Shown here one piece after another: positions 51,594-58,932 of a DNA stretch of 64,000 nucleotides (its first letter is position 1; every line of letters begins with the position of its first letter). The notes under the pieces are model-generated. The model did no database searches. It was given only the letters and a program-made list of their open reading frames with translations, and was not told the DNA's origin. The DNA is from SYFT01 sp964471115 (GTDB taxonomy: Bacteria; Acidobacteriota; Vicinamibacteria; Vicinamibacterales; SCN-69-37). A program made the position numbers and the translations under genes. The DNA is taken from assembly GCA_964471115.1 (NCBI GenBank), contig CAYYFE010000001.1, positions 62,001 to 126,000 on the forward strand, given 5' to 3'.

Positions 51594-52252
51594 GCTGCGG
51601 CTCCCATCCGGTAACCCAGGCCCCGCACCGTTTCGATGAGGGACGCGCCGAGCTTGCGGCGCAGCCGCGCGATGAACACCTCCACCGTGTTGGAGTCGCG
51701 GTCGAAATCCTGCGAGTAGATGTGTTCGGTCAGTTCGGACTGTGACACCACGCGTCCCTGATGATGCATGAGATACGCGAGCACGCGATACTCGTGCGCG
51801 GTCAGCTTCACCGGCGCGCCGTCCAGGGTCACACGGGACGTGCGCACATCGAGGGTGACCGCGCCGCACTTCAGTTCTCCGGACATCCGGCCGGCCGCAC
51901 GGCGGATGAGCGCGCGCAACCGCGCCAGCACTTCCTCAATCTGGAAGGGCTTGCCCACGTAGTCGTCGGCGCCCAGATCGATGCCCTGCACCTTCTCGTG
52001 CCAGCTGCCGCGCGCGGTCAGCACCAGCACCGGCGTCGCCACGCCGGCCCTGCGCCAGCGGTCGAGCAGCGTCAATCCGTCGATGCGCGGCAGGCCTAGG
52101 TCAAGGACGATGGCGTCGTAGGGCTGGGTCTGGACGAGAAAGTCCGCGCGGGCGCCGTCCGCGGCTTCGTCCACCGCGTACCCGGCGCCCTGGAGCGCCC
52201 CCGAGACCTGGCGGGCCAGCGCCGCCTCGTCTTCCACCACCAGCACCCGCAT
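51590..52252 (-). CDS. OmpR/PhoB-family response regulator
   Basis: 220 residues from ATG 52252. The receiver has the acidic pair in VEDE, phosphorylated D51 in IVLDLGLPRIDG, and K in VGKPFQIEE. The C-terminal winged helix (about 125-215) reads VKLTAHEYRVLAYLMHHQGRVVSQSEL and FIARLRRKLG. It is a PhoP/QseB-like transcription factor that binds as a dimer to direct repeats of 10-11 bp. Four TGAA half-sites at exact 11-bp phasing (52281-52317) lie in the upstream region shared with the divergent operon. A TATAAC box (52262-52267, minus) is 9 bases before the start. Confidence 0.95.
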   Translation of the reverse strand: MRVLVVEDEAALARQVSGALQGAGYAVDEAADGARADFLVQTQPYDAIVLDLGLPRIDGLTLLDRWRRAGVATPVLVLTARGSWHEKVQGIDLGADDYVGKPFQIEEVLARLRALIRRAAGRMSGELKCGAVTLDVRTSRVTLDGAPVKLTAHEYRVLAYLMHHQGRVVSQSELTEHIYSQDFDRDSNTVEVFIARLRRKLGASLIETVRGLGYRMGAAA

Positions 52253-52280
52253 GCTCAAGCAGTTATAGCCCACGCCACGC

Positions 52281-52335
52281 TGAACGCCAGCTGAACGCCG
52301 CGTTCACGGCCGATTCAGCCGGCGATCGGTAGGGT
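52281..52335. promoter_or_regulatory. Four-half-site operator of the OmpR-type regulator, with the -10 box of the divergent operon
   Basis: TGAA at 52281 and 52292 and TTCA at 52303 and 52314 are spaced exactly 11 bases apart, forming two direct-repeat pairs in opposite orientation (TGAACGCC repeats on the left arm). This is the form expected for a cooperative OmpR-family dimer pair. The plus-strand -10 box TAGGGT (52330-52335) follows, 6 bases before ATG 52342. The minus-strand -10 (52262-52267) is on the other side. Confidence 0.65.
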
Positions 52336-52341
52336 GTGGTC

Positions 52342-52488
52342 ATGCGGACGCGAACCTTCCTGATTCTGGTCGTCACCATGGCGTGTGTCGCGGTCTTCGC
52401 CTGGACCGTCCTCGCCGGCGGGAGCGACACGATCACCGAATGGATCGCGTCCGTGCATGGCCGGCCTGGCGGCGGGCATCAACCCTGA
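52342..52488 (+). CDS. Small single-span membrane protein, 48 residues
   Basis: The reading frame runs from ATG 52342 to TGA 52486-52488. MRTRTF is followed by a hydrophobic stretch (LILVVTMACVAVFAWTVLAGG) and a short polar tail with WIASVHGRPGGG. A TAGGGT -10 box sits 6 bases upstream. It is the first gene of an operon whose next members are the exported protein at 52506 and the ADOP permease at 52901. Position right behind the regulator's operator makes it a likely target, and it may act as a small modulator of the kinase, as MgrB does for PhoQ. That comparison is inference; there is no sequence match to MgrB. Confidence 0.55.
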   Translation: MRTRTFLILVVTMACVAVFAWTVLAGGSDTITEWIASVHGRPGGGHQP

Positions 52489-52505
52489 TTAAGGAGCAGT
52501 AACCG

Positions 52506-52904
52506 ATGAAACGACTGATGGTGTGGACGACGATGGCAGCGGTGGCGGTGGTGGTGCTGACGGGCGCGCAGGTGGCGGCGCAGCACAAGGCGGACGCGCA
52601 TTCGGTGGCGGGCAAGTGGGTGCTCAAGATGGCGGACGGTCCTCACGGACCGGCTGAAATGCCGCTGACCATCAAACAGGAGGGCACGAAACTCACGGCG
52701 GTGCTGGTGCCGCCCGGGCACGGCGCGGAGTTCACGCTGACCGGCGAGATCTCCAAGAACGAGCTGACGCTGTCGATTCCGGCGTCGGACTCGAACATGG
52801 CCTTCCGCCTCAAGGCGACCGTCCAGGCGGACGGTACGCTCAAGGGCTACACGTCGAGCGAGATGGGTGACTCCACCTGGGTCGCCACGCGCGTCAAGCA
52901 GTGA
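52506..52904 (+). CDS. Small exported protein of unknown function
   Basis: 132 residues; ATG 52506 follows AAGGAG. A signal peptide (VWTTMAAVAVVVLTGAQVAAQ) precedes a small beta-rich domain (GKWVLKMADGPHGPAEMPLTIKQEG, TLTGEISKNELTLSI, GYTSSEMGDSTWVATRV) that looks like a lipocalin/calycin-like single sheet, as seen in small 'GKW...'-starting secreted proteins. No Cys in the mature part. The stop overlaps the start of the ADOP gene (GTGA), so the two are translated together. Its regulator is probably the OmpR-type protein at 51590. Confidence 0.7.
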   Translation: MKRLMVWTTMAAVAVVVLTGAQVAAQHKADAHSVAGKWVLKMADGPHGPAEMPLTIKQEGTKLTAVLVPPGHGAEFTLTGEISKNELTLSIPASDSNMAFRLKATVQADGTLKGYTSSEMGDSTWVATRVKQ

Positions 52905-55315
52905 CGGACCTTCTCAAGCAGGCCTGGCGGCAAGTCCGCCAGGCCCCGTTCGTGGCGCTTGTCGTCGTGGTGTCCCTCGCGGTGGGCATCGGCGTCAATG
53001 CGTCGGTGTTTTCGTGGGTGCAGGCACGGCTGCTGCGGCCGCTGCCCGGCGTCGATGGCGCGGCGGCGCTCCGGCTGATTGAACCCAGGAACGACACGAT
53101 GTATGTGGGCACGTCGTGGCTTGACTATCTCGACCTGCGCCAGCGCGTCGGGTCGATGACGAACCTGATCGCCGCGCGCATGACGCCCACCTACGTCGGC
53201 GATCCGGGTTCGGTCGAGCGCGTGTACGGCGTGTTCGTCTCCGACAACTACTTCAGCGCGCTGGGTGTGCCCGCGGTGCGTGGACGCGTTCTTGAACCTG
53301 CGGACCTTGCGGCCGACGGCGAGTCGCCCGTCGCCCTCATTTCGTACCGGTTGTGGCAGTCGCGCTTTGCCGGCGCCGAAGACGTCGTCGGCCGGACGCT
53401 GCGCGTCAACAGCCGCCCGCTGACCATCATCGGCGTGACACCCGAGCCGTTCCAGGGCACCACGCTGGGCTTGCAGTTCGACGTGTTCCTGCCGGCCACC
53501 ATGGCGCCGGAGATCGCGCAGGGGTCGCGCGAACTGCGCGCGCGTGGCGTGCGCGGGTACGCCGTGCTCGGCCGCCTGGCGCCCGGTGCGAGCGAACAGG
53601 ATGCGGCGAGGGAAGTCGCCTCCGTCATGGGCGACCTCGCCAACGCCTATCCCGATACCAACACCGGCATCACCGCACAGGTCCTGCCGTTCTGGCAGTC
53701 GCCCCGAGGGCCGCAGCGGCTGATGGCCACCGCGCTGGTCGTGCTCCAGGGCTTGATGCTGCTCTTGTGGCTGGCCGTGTGCGGCAACACCGCGAACCTG
53801 ATTCTTGCGCGCGCGAGCGGCCGGTATCGCGACGTCAGCATTCGTCTGGCGCTGGGCGCGACGCCGGCGCGCATCCGCGCGCTCCTGCTCACCGAGACGA
53901 CGATGCTCGGGGTGGTGGCCGGCCTCATTGGCGCGGCCCTGGCCGTGTGGGGCACCCGCGTGTTGATGGTGTTGCCCATGACCGGCCTGCCCATTCGCTT
54001 TCAGACCGAACTCGACGCCGGCGGCCTGGTGTTTGCGATTGTGCTTGGTGTGGTGTCTGGGCTGATCGTTGGCGCCGTGCCGGCGTGGCAGCTGTCGCGG
54101 CTGCATCCGCAGACCGTCTTTCGAGCGTCGGTCAAGACGTCCGGCCGCAGCGGATTGCGGTCGGCGCTGATGGCCGCGCAGGTGACCCTGGCCGTGGTCG
54201 TGCTGGTCGTTGCCGGACTGTTCATCGAGAGTTTCCGCGAGACACGCACCACCGATCCGGGCTTTGCGCGCGACGGCATCCTGCTGGCGGCGTTTGATGC
54301 CAGTGGCCGGCCGTCTGCGCAGGCCGGCGGCCGTGTCCTGGCGGCGCGGCTCATCGATGAACTCTCCGCCGCTCCAGGCGTCGAGGCCGTCGCGGTGTCG
54401 TCCTCGGTGCCCCTCGACATTCACGGGTTGCCGGGTCGCGTGTTTACCGTCGAAGGCCGGGCGCGCACCGACGGCGAGGTCGATCAGGCGTACGCGAACA
54501 CGGTCACGCCCGGCTACTTCGAGACGCTGCGAATCCCGGTGCTGGCGGGCCGTGACTTCGCGGCCCTGACCGACGCCGAAGCGCCGCCCCAGGTCGTCGT
54601 GAATGAAGCCTTCGTGCGCCGGTACATCGACGCCGATGCGCCACTGGAGACCGCAGTCGGCCGCTCACTCGACGCGCGCGCCCGCACCCACACGATCGTG
54701 GGCGTCGTAAAGACGACGCTCGCAAACGCATTCGGCGAACCGCCCGCGCCGCAGATCTACTTCTCGTATCGGGATGGCGCGCCGGCGACCGGTGAGATCC
54801 ACGTGCGCACGCGACCAGGCGCCGAGTTTACGAAGACCGCCGACGTCCGGCGGGCGATGCAGCTCATTGATCCCGAGCTGCCGGTCTTCAACGTGCGCAC
54901 CATGACCCAGCACGTGGATACCAACCTTGTGTTCCGTCGTGTGCCGGCGCGGCTGTTCCTCGTGCTGGCGCCGCTGCTGCTTGTGCTGGTGGCCGCGGGC
55001 ATTTACGCGGTGGTGGCGTACGCCACGACCCTGCGCACCACGGAGATCGGCGTCCGGCTGGCTTTGGGCGCCACGCCGCAGCGGCTCGTCTGGGAGTCGG
55101 TCGCCTCCAGCCTCCGCGTCGTCACCGCGGGCGCGATTGTCGGGTGGGTGATCGTCTTCATCGGCGTCGGCGCCTTCATGCCGGCGCAACTGTCGCAGAC
55201 GCCCGCATTTGTGGGTGTGCCCGTGCTGATGCTGCTGGTGGCGACAGTCGCCTGCTGGATTCCGTCGCGGCGCTGCGCGACCGTCGACCCGCTGGTGTCA
55301 CTGCGGGTGGAGTAA
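52901..55315 (+). CDS. ADOP-type ABC permease controlled by a two-component system
   Basis: 804 residues from GTG 52901. DLLKQAWRQVRQAPFVALVVVVSLAVGIGVN gives the first helix and core. FtsX bundle one is at about 280-410 (NTANLILARASGRYRDVSIRLA), a second core follows, and bundle two (about 680-800) ends in PSRRCATVDPLVSLRVE. There is no ATPase gene. It is third in an operon after a tiny membrane protein and a small exported protein, divergent from an OmpR/PhoQ-type pair. The layout recalls bacitracin/antimicrobial peptide detoxification modules, in which a two-component system drives a permease, but those have a dedicated ATPase, so the analogy is loose. Confidence 0.9.
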   Translation: MTDLLKQAWRQVRQAPFVALVVVVSLAVGIGVNASVFSWVQARLLRPLPGVDGAAALRLIEPRNDTMYVGTSWLDYLDLRQRVGSMTNLIAARMTPTYVGDPGSVERVYGVFVSDNYFSALGVPAVRGRVLEPADLAADGESPVALISYRLWQSRFAGAEDVVGRTLRVNSRPLTIIGVTPEPFQGTTLGLQFDVFLPATMAPEIAQGSRELRARGVRGYAVLGRLAPGASEQDAAREVASVMGDLANAYPDTNTGITAQVLPFWQSPRGPQRLMATALVVLQGLMLLLWLAVCGNTANLILARASGRYRDVSIRLALGATPARIRALLLTETTMLGVVAGLIGAALAVWGTRVLMVLPMTGLPIRFQTELDAGGLVFAIVLGVVSGLIVGAVPAWQLSRLHPQTVFRASVKTSGRSGLRSALMAAQVTLAVVVLVVAGLFIESFRETRTTDPGFARDGILLAAFDASGRPSAQAGGRVLAARLIDELSAAPGVEAVAVSSSVPLDIHGLPGRVFTVEGRARTDGEVDQAYANTVTPGYFETLRIPVLAGRDFAALTDAEAPPQVVVNEAFVRRYIDADAPLETAVGRSLDARARTHTIVGVVKTTLANAFGEPPAPQIYFSYRDGAPATGEIHVRTRPGAEFTKTADVRRAMQLIDPELPVFNVRTMTQHVDTNLVFRRVPARLFLVLAPLLLVLVAAGIYAVVAYATTLRTTEIGVRLALGATPQRLVWESVASSLRVVTAGAIVGWVIVFIGVGAFMPAQLSQTPAFVGVPVLMLLVATVACWIPSRRCATVDPLVSLRVE

Positions 55316-55346
55316 TGGAGCGCCACTTGCCGCCACCTGCCGCTAC

Positions 55347-56498
55347 TTACACCATCCACTTCCCATCCGTCAGGTTCTTCTCAGCGAACCGGTGAAGGCT
55401 GAAGGCGGGATCGGGGCCGGTGCGGCCGAGGACGGCGTCGGCGACGATCTCGCCGATGACCGGGCCCATCTTGAAACCGTGGCCGGAGCCGCCGCCGACC
55501 AGCCACAGATGTTCGTGGTCCGGATGGGTGTCGATGACGAAGTGTGAGTCCGGCGTCGATTCGTACTGGCAGACTTCGCCGGCGACCCACGGCGCGTGCG
55601 CCAGCTTCGGGAAACGCCGCGCCAGGTACTCGCGCGCGGGCTGAATATCGGACGGCGTGATCGATCGGTCCATCGTCTCTGGATCGATCTCGGGCCCTGA
55701 CGTGTCGTCGGCAATCTTGAACCCGCGATGGTCGTCGCCAGGGATGCCGTACATGATGCGGGGACCCAACTCGAGCCAGATCGGCAGCGCCGGGCTCTGG
55801 AACGAAGAGTCGCCGGCCGGCGTGCCGAAGTAGTGCACCGGCTGACGTGTGGCCGTGATGCGGCCACCCAGCACGTCAGGAAACAACGCGCCCATCCATG
55901 GGCCGGCGGCCACCACCACCGCATCCGCTTCCACCGGTGTCCCATCGTCAAACACGAGTGAGGCGGGATCGCAGGGCTGGCGCAGACGGGCCTGGCGGAA
56001 GCGTCCGCCCTCGGCGACGAACCGCTCGGCGACGCGCAGGCACGCGCGCCGTGCGTAGAGGAAGCCGGCGTCGGGTTCGTGCAGCACCGACCGGATGCCC
56101 TCGAAGTTGATCTGCGGCCAGCGGCGGCCCGCCTCGGCAGGGTCGAGCATCTCGACGCGCAGGTCTTCGTCGGCCAGCGCGGCGGCCGACTCCATGGCAA
56201 AGCGGTCATCGGCACCGCTCATCCAGATGGCGCCGGAGGGACGGAGGCAGCCGTGGTGCCACCGGGCGTCCTCCTCGCGCCAGCGGCGAAGCGCGCGGGC
56301 CGCCATCGCCGTGTACAGGCGCCGAGGTCCGTACGTGGCCCGGATGATGCGGGTGTCGCCGCCCGACGAGGCCCGGCTGTGTCCCGGGCCCCATGCGTCG
56401 ACCAGCGTTACATGCGCGCCGTGGCGCTGGAGCGTCAGGGCGGTCCATCCACCAAAGGCGCCTGCGCCGATGACGACGATGCGGGGAGACGAGGACAT
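55347..56498 (-). CDS. FAD-dependent amino acid oxidase-type oxidoreductase (DAO/MSOX family)
   Basis: 383 residues from ATG 56498. The N-terminal FAD-binding motif VVIGAGAFGGWTAL is followed by the second family block RASSGGDTRIIRATYG, typical of monomeric sarcosine oxidase/N-methyl amino acid oxidase relatives. The C-terminal LVGGGSGHGFKMGPVIGEIVAD closes the flavin site. A Cys in the GFKMGP-adjacent position, which holds covalent FAD in sarcosine oxidase, is not seen, although CQYESTPDSHFVID is present. The substrate is probably an N-methyl or D-amino acid. A TATTCT -10 box (56507-56512, minus) lies 8 bases upstream. Confidence 0.88.
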   Translation of the reverse strand: MSSSPRIVVIGAGAFGGWTALTLQRHGAHVTLVDAWGPGHSRASSGGDTRIIRATYGPRRLYTAMAARALRRWREEDARWHHGCLRPSGAIWMSGADDRFAMESAAALADEDLRVEMLDPAEAGRRWPQINFEGIRSVLHEPDAGFLYARRACLRVAERFVAEGGRFRQARLRQPCDPASLVFDDGTPVEADAVVVAAGPWMGALFPDVLGGRITATRQPVHYFGTPAGDSSFQSPALPIWLELGPRIMYGIPGDDHRGFKIADDTSGPEIDPETMDRSITPSDIQPAREYLARRFPKLAHAPWVAGEVCQYESTPDSHFVIDTHPDHEHLWLVGGGSGHGFKMGPVIGEIVADAVLGRTGPDPAFSLHRFAEKNLTDGKWMV

Positions 56499-56505
56499 GC
56501 GCCGG

Positions 56506-56512
56506 TAGAATA
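56506..56512. promoter_or_regulatory. Overlapping divergent -10 boxes between the FAD oxidoreductase and EF-P genes
   Basis: TAGAAT (56506-56511) is 7 bases before the EF-P ATG. On the minus strand the same bases read TATTCT (56507-56512), 8 bases before the oxidoreductase ATG. The entire gap between start codons is 20 bases, so there is no room for ordinary leaders. Confidence 0.5.
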
Positions 56513-56518
56513 GTGGCA

Positions 56519-57094
56519 ATGGCTGCCCTGATTGAAGCAATCGACATCAAGCGCAAGATGTACTTCGAGTACGAAAACGCGCCCTACAACTGTCTGGAAG
56601 TGGAAGTGTCCAAGCCGACCGCCCGCGGCGGTCAGACGCTGGTGCGCGTCAAGATGCGCAACCTGCTGACGCGCGCGGTGTTCGACCGGACGTTCAAGGC
56701 CGGCGAGAAATTCCCCGAGCCCGACCTGGTCAAGGTGCCGGCGACCTTCCTGTACTCGGACGCCGACGGCTGCCACTTCATGGATCAGGCGAACTTCGAG
56801 ACGTTGACGCTCACCGACGATACGCTGGGCGACGATCGCCTGCTGCTGGTCGACAACCTCGAGGTGCAGGTGCAGAAGTACAACGGCAACCCCATTGCCG
56901 TGCAGTTCCCGCCGCACGTCGAACTGACGGTGGCGTCAGTGGAAGGCGCCGTGCGCGGCGACACGAGCAGCGGCAGCGTGACCAAGCTGGCGGTCCTCGA
57001 GACCGGCATGGAACTGCGTGTGCCGCTGTTCATCAAGGAAGGCGAGAAGGTGAAAGTGCACACCGAAACGCGCGAGTTCGCCGGCCGGGCGTGA
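56519..57094 (+). CDS. efpL: Elongation factor P paralogue of the EfpL (YeiP) type
   Basis: 191 residues in the three-domain EF-P fold. The loop that enters the ribosomal peptidyl-transferase centre reads SKPTARGGQTLVRVKMRN, with Arg36 at the tip. Canonical EF-P has PGKGQ with a modified Lys or PGRG with a rhamnosylated Arg. The PTARG loop is that of E. coli YeiP, recently named EfpL. EfpL helps ribosomes through polyproline and other stalling motifs. Pro/Ala-rich linkers in proteins of this window would be candidates. Start ATG 56519 is chosen for the TAGAAT box 7 bases upstream. Confidence 0.85.
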   Translation: MAALIEAIDIKRKMYFEYENAPYNCLEVEVSKPTARGGQTLVRVKMRNLLTRAVFDRTFKAGEKFPEPDLVKVPATFLYSDADGCHFMDQANFETLTLTDDTLGDDRLLLVDNLEVQVQKYNGNPIAVQFPPHVELTVASVEGAVRGDTSSGSVTKLAVLETGMELRVPLFIKEGEKVKVHTETREFAGRA

Positions 57095-57110
57095 CGGGGT
57101 CGCCACAGCG

Positions 57111-57332
57111 TTCACATGGAGCACTGGAGGGCTGGGAGGAATGCCTGTCCGAATCCGTGAGGGGTGGCTGCCGCCTTTGGCGGCAGGCGTGATCGGGCGA
57201 ACGGCCAGACGCAAGAGCGATCATTTGGTCGCCGGCTCTTGTGTCTGACCGTTCGCCCGATCACGCGCGCCCGGCGAAGCCGGGCAGCCACCCCTGCCGT
57301 TTGGGGAGCCCGCCTCCAGTCCTCGTTGTGAA
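57111..57332. mobile_element. Palindromic MITE-like element able to fold as a four-way junction
   Basis: Nested inverted repeats fill the gap between two convergent genes. The outer termini TTCACA (57111-57116) and TGTGAA (57327-57332), and ACTGGAGG (57123-57130) and CCTCCAGT (57313-57320), pair. GGGGTGGCTG (57161-57170) pairs with CAGCCACCCC (57285-57294). A central stem of 31 pairs (57188-57218 with 57235-57265, one mismatch and one G-U) is flanked by two small hairpins, CCGCC-TTT-GGCGG and CCCGGC-GAA-GCCGGG. CAGCG occurs just outside both ends (57106-57110 and 57336-57340), a possible target duplication. It has no gene of its own. A partial end copy lies at 43405-43437. Confidence 0.7.
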
Positions 57333-57344
57333 TCTCAGCGCTCT

Positions 57345-57818
57345 TCAGCGTTGCGTCGCGGGCGGCGGTCCCGCGAACCGCAGGCGGTGGCCGTCGGGAT
57401 CCAGGAGCGTCACCAGCACGACCTTGCCGGGAATGGTCACGGTCTCGCCAACGAAGCGGACACCGTCGGCTTCGAGCCGGCGGCGGGCCTCGGCGGCGTC
57501 CTTCACCGTGAAGTTGAGGATGGGGCCCTTCGCCTCAGGCGCCGCCACTTCGTTGAGCCCGATCTCGACGCCGGGTGTGTTGGTGTCGAGGTGCACGAAC
57601 TTGAGGTCGTCCCGGCGCTCGGTCACGCGAAAGCCGAGTTTGGACCGGTAGAACTCCACCGACCGGTCCAGATTGCTCACCCCCAGTTGAATGAGAATGC
57701 CCTCGCGGTAGCCGACGCGGTCAAACGCCTGCTGCTGCTCCGACGAGGCCGTCGTTGTCACCGCCAGCACCACCACGAACACTCCTGCCCAACCCCACCG
57801 GGTCCATCGTGCCATCAT
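57345..57818 (-). CDS. Exported VOC (glyoxalase/dioxygenase-fold) protein
   Basis: 157 residues from ATG 57818, with GGAGG 6 bases upstream; ATG 57815 is equally possible. A signal peptide (WGWAGVFVVVLAVTTTASS) precedes one VOC module (LIQLGVSNLDRSVEFYRSKLGF to LLDPDGHRLRFA). Only some of the family's His/Glu metal ligands are evident. The family includes glyoxalase I, fosfomycin-resistance enzymes and extradiol dioxygenases; a periplasmic single-module form is of unknown function. A terminator-like hairpin (57851-57879) lies in its leader region. Confidence 0.8.
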   Translation of the reverse strand: MMARWTRWGWAGVFVVVLAVTTTASSEQQQAFDRVGYREGILIQLGVSNLDRSVEFYRSKLGFRVTERRDDLKFVHLDTNTPGVEIGLNEVAAPEAKGPILNFTVKDAAEARRRLEADGVRFVGETVTIPGKVVLVTLLDPDGHRLRFAGPPPATQR

Positions 57819-57850
57819 CAGCGCCTCCGACCATGTGTGGCGAGGTTCTG

Positions 57851-57879
57851 AAAAAAGGTTGGAGGACCGTCCAACCTTT
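57851..57879 (-). terminator. Terminator-like hairpin with T run in front of the VOC gene (minus strand)
   Basis: Read on the minus strand, AAAGGTTGGA pairs with TCCAACCTTT around a 6-base loop and is followed by three more T (the plus strand has AAAAAA at 57851-57856). This is a good intrinsic terminator 32 bases before the VOC start. It could attenuate readthrough from promoters further right or act as an operator dyad. Confidence 0.55.
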
Positions 57880-57911
57880 CGCGGCTTCTGCGACACTCAT
57901 GGACCACACGC

Positions 57912-58451
57912 GTGGACGATGACCGCACGCTCGTCGGGACGTACCTGAAGCGCCGGGATGACGCCAGCTTTGTCGCGCTCTATCGCGCGCACACGCCGGC
58001 GTTGTACCGCATGGCCTGGCGGCTGACCGATGGCGATCAGGATGCCGCCGAAGAGATCGTGCAGGACGTGTGGGTGCGCGCGTCCCAGCGTCTCGGCACG
58101 TTCAGGTTCGAGTCGGCGCTTCGCACGTGGCTGATCGGCATCCTGATCCGCTGTGCGGCCGAGCAGCGGCGCCGCCGGCGAGCCCCTCCTGACGCGCTCG
58201 ACGAGCACACACTGGCCATCACGCCGATGCAGGGCGCCAACATCGATCTCGAACGGGCGATCGGCCGCCTGCCGGCCGGCATGCGGGAGGTCTTCCTCCT
58301 GCACGACGTCGAGGGGCTCACACACGAGGAAATCGCGCTGTGCCTGGGCGTGTCGTCCGGCACGTCAAAGAGTCAGTTGTTCGAGGCGCGGCAACGGCTG
58401 CGCCTGTGGCTGGGAAGGATGGAGCATGGAGCACCCGAGTCCGCCTCCTGA
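57912..58451 (+). CDS. ECF-type RNA polymerase sigma factor
   Basis: 179 residues from GTG 57912. Region 2 is FVALYRAHTPALYRMAWRLTDGDQDAAEEIVQDVWVRA. Region 4 is LPAGMREVFLLHDVEGLTHEEIALCLGVSSGTSKSQLFEARQRL. It directs polymerase to envelope-stress-type promoters. The next gene (58426) overlaps it by 26 bases and encodes a membrane protein, the usual position of an anti-sigma factor. Its own promoter should lie in the 93 bases between it and the VOC gene, where no clear -10 was found. Confidence 0.93.
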   Translation: MDDDRTLVGTYLKRRDDASFVALYRAHTPALYRMAWRLTDGDQDAAEEIVQDVWVRASQRLGTFRFESALRTWLIGILIRCAAEQRRRRRAPPDALDEHTLAITPMQGANIDLERAIGRLPAGMREVFLLHDVEGLTHEEIALCLGVSSGTSKSQLFEARQRLRLWLGRMEHGAPESAS

Positions 58452-58932
58452 GTTGGAGCGGCGCGTCATCGAGGCTGTGCGCAGAGCCGGAGGCCTGCAG
58501 CCGGCCGGCCGCTGGAAAGGCCCGATGCGGATGGCTGCCGCCGCCATGCTCTTCCTGGCCGCCGGGTTCGCCGGCGGTGTCTTCTGGCAGTCTGCGTCGG
58601 ATGCGCCGGCATCGCCGTCAGCCGATCGCTGGATGTTGCTGTTGGCCGACGATGCCACGCCGTCGGCCGGTGGCGATTCACGCGCGGCCGAATACGGCGC
58701 GTGGATGCGTGACATCGCCAATCGAGGGGTGCGCATCACGGGCGCCGAACTTGCGTCCGGCGGCCGCGTGGTGGCCTCCCTCGGTGGCGAAGGAACCGGC
58801 AGTCCCCTCGCCACCGTGGGCGGTTATTTCATCGTTGACGACGTGTCGGAACAGGAGGCGGTCGCGCTGGCCGCCGCCTCGCCGCACGTGCGGTACGGCG
58901 GCTCGATCGTCGTCAAACGTCTACTTCACTGA
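58426..58932 (+). CDS. Anti-sigma factor candidate: membrane protein with a YCII-like outer domain
   Basis: 168 residues; ATG 58426 lies within the sigma gene. The first 30 residues (PPELERRVIEAVRRAGGLQP) are helical and cytoplasmic, as in short anti-sigma factors. A membrane helix follows (about 34-52, AAAAMLFLAAGFAGGVFW), then a C-terminal domain with WMLLLADDATP, YGAWMRDIANRGV, GAELASGGRVVASL and GGYFIVDDVSEQEAVALAAASPH. That order matches the YCII-related domain (PF03795), normally a small cytoplasmic dehydrochlorinase-like fold. A YCII domain outside the membrane on a sigma-linked protein is an unusual fusion and may be the sensor. Confidence 0.7.
   Translation: MEHPSPPPELERRVIEAVRRAGGLQPAGRWKGPMRMAAAAMLFLAAGFAGGVFWQSASDAPASPSADRWMLLLADDATPSAGGDSRAAEYGAWMRDIANRGVRITGAELASGGRVVASLGGEGTGSPLATVGGYFIVDDVSEQEAVALAAASPHVRYGGSIVVKRLLH

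Noticed and set aside
52342..52488. Calling the 48-residue protein an MgrB homologue
   Set aside because: It shares size, one membrane span and position near a PhoQ-like kinase, but no residue pattern with MgrB (for example no periplasmic Cys pair).
52847..54424. A 525-codon open frame on the minus strand opposite the permease at 52901
   Set aside because: Same reason: biased composition (Arg, His, Gln, Gly), no motif, and the plus-strand frame is a coherent membrane protein.
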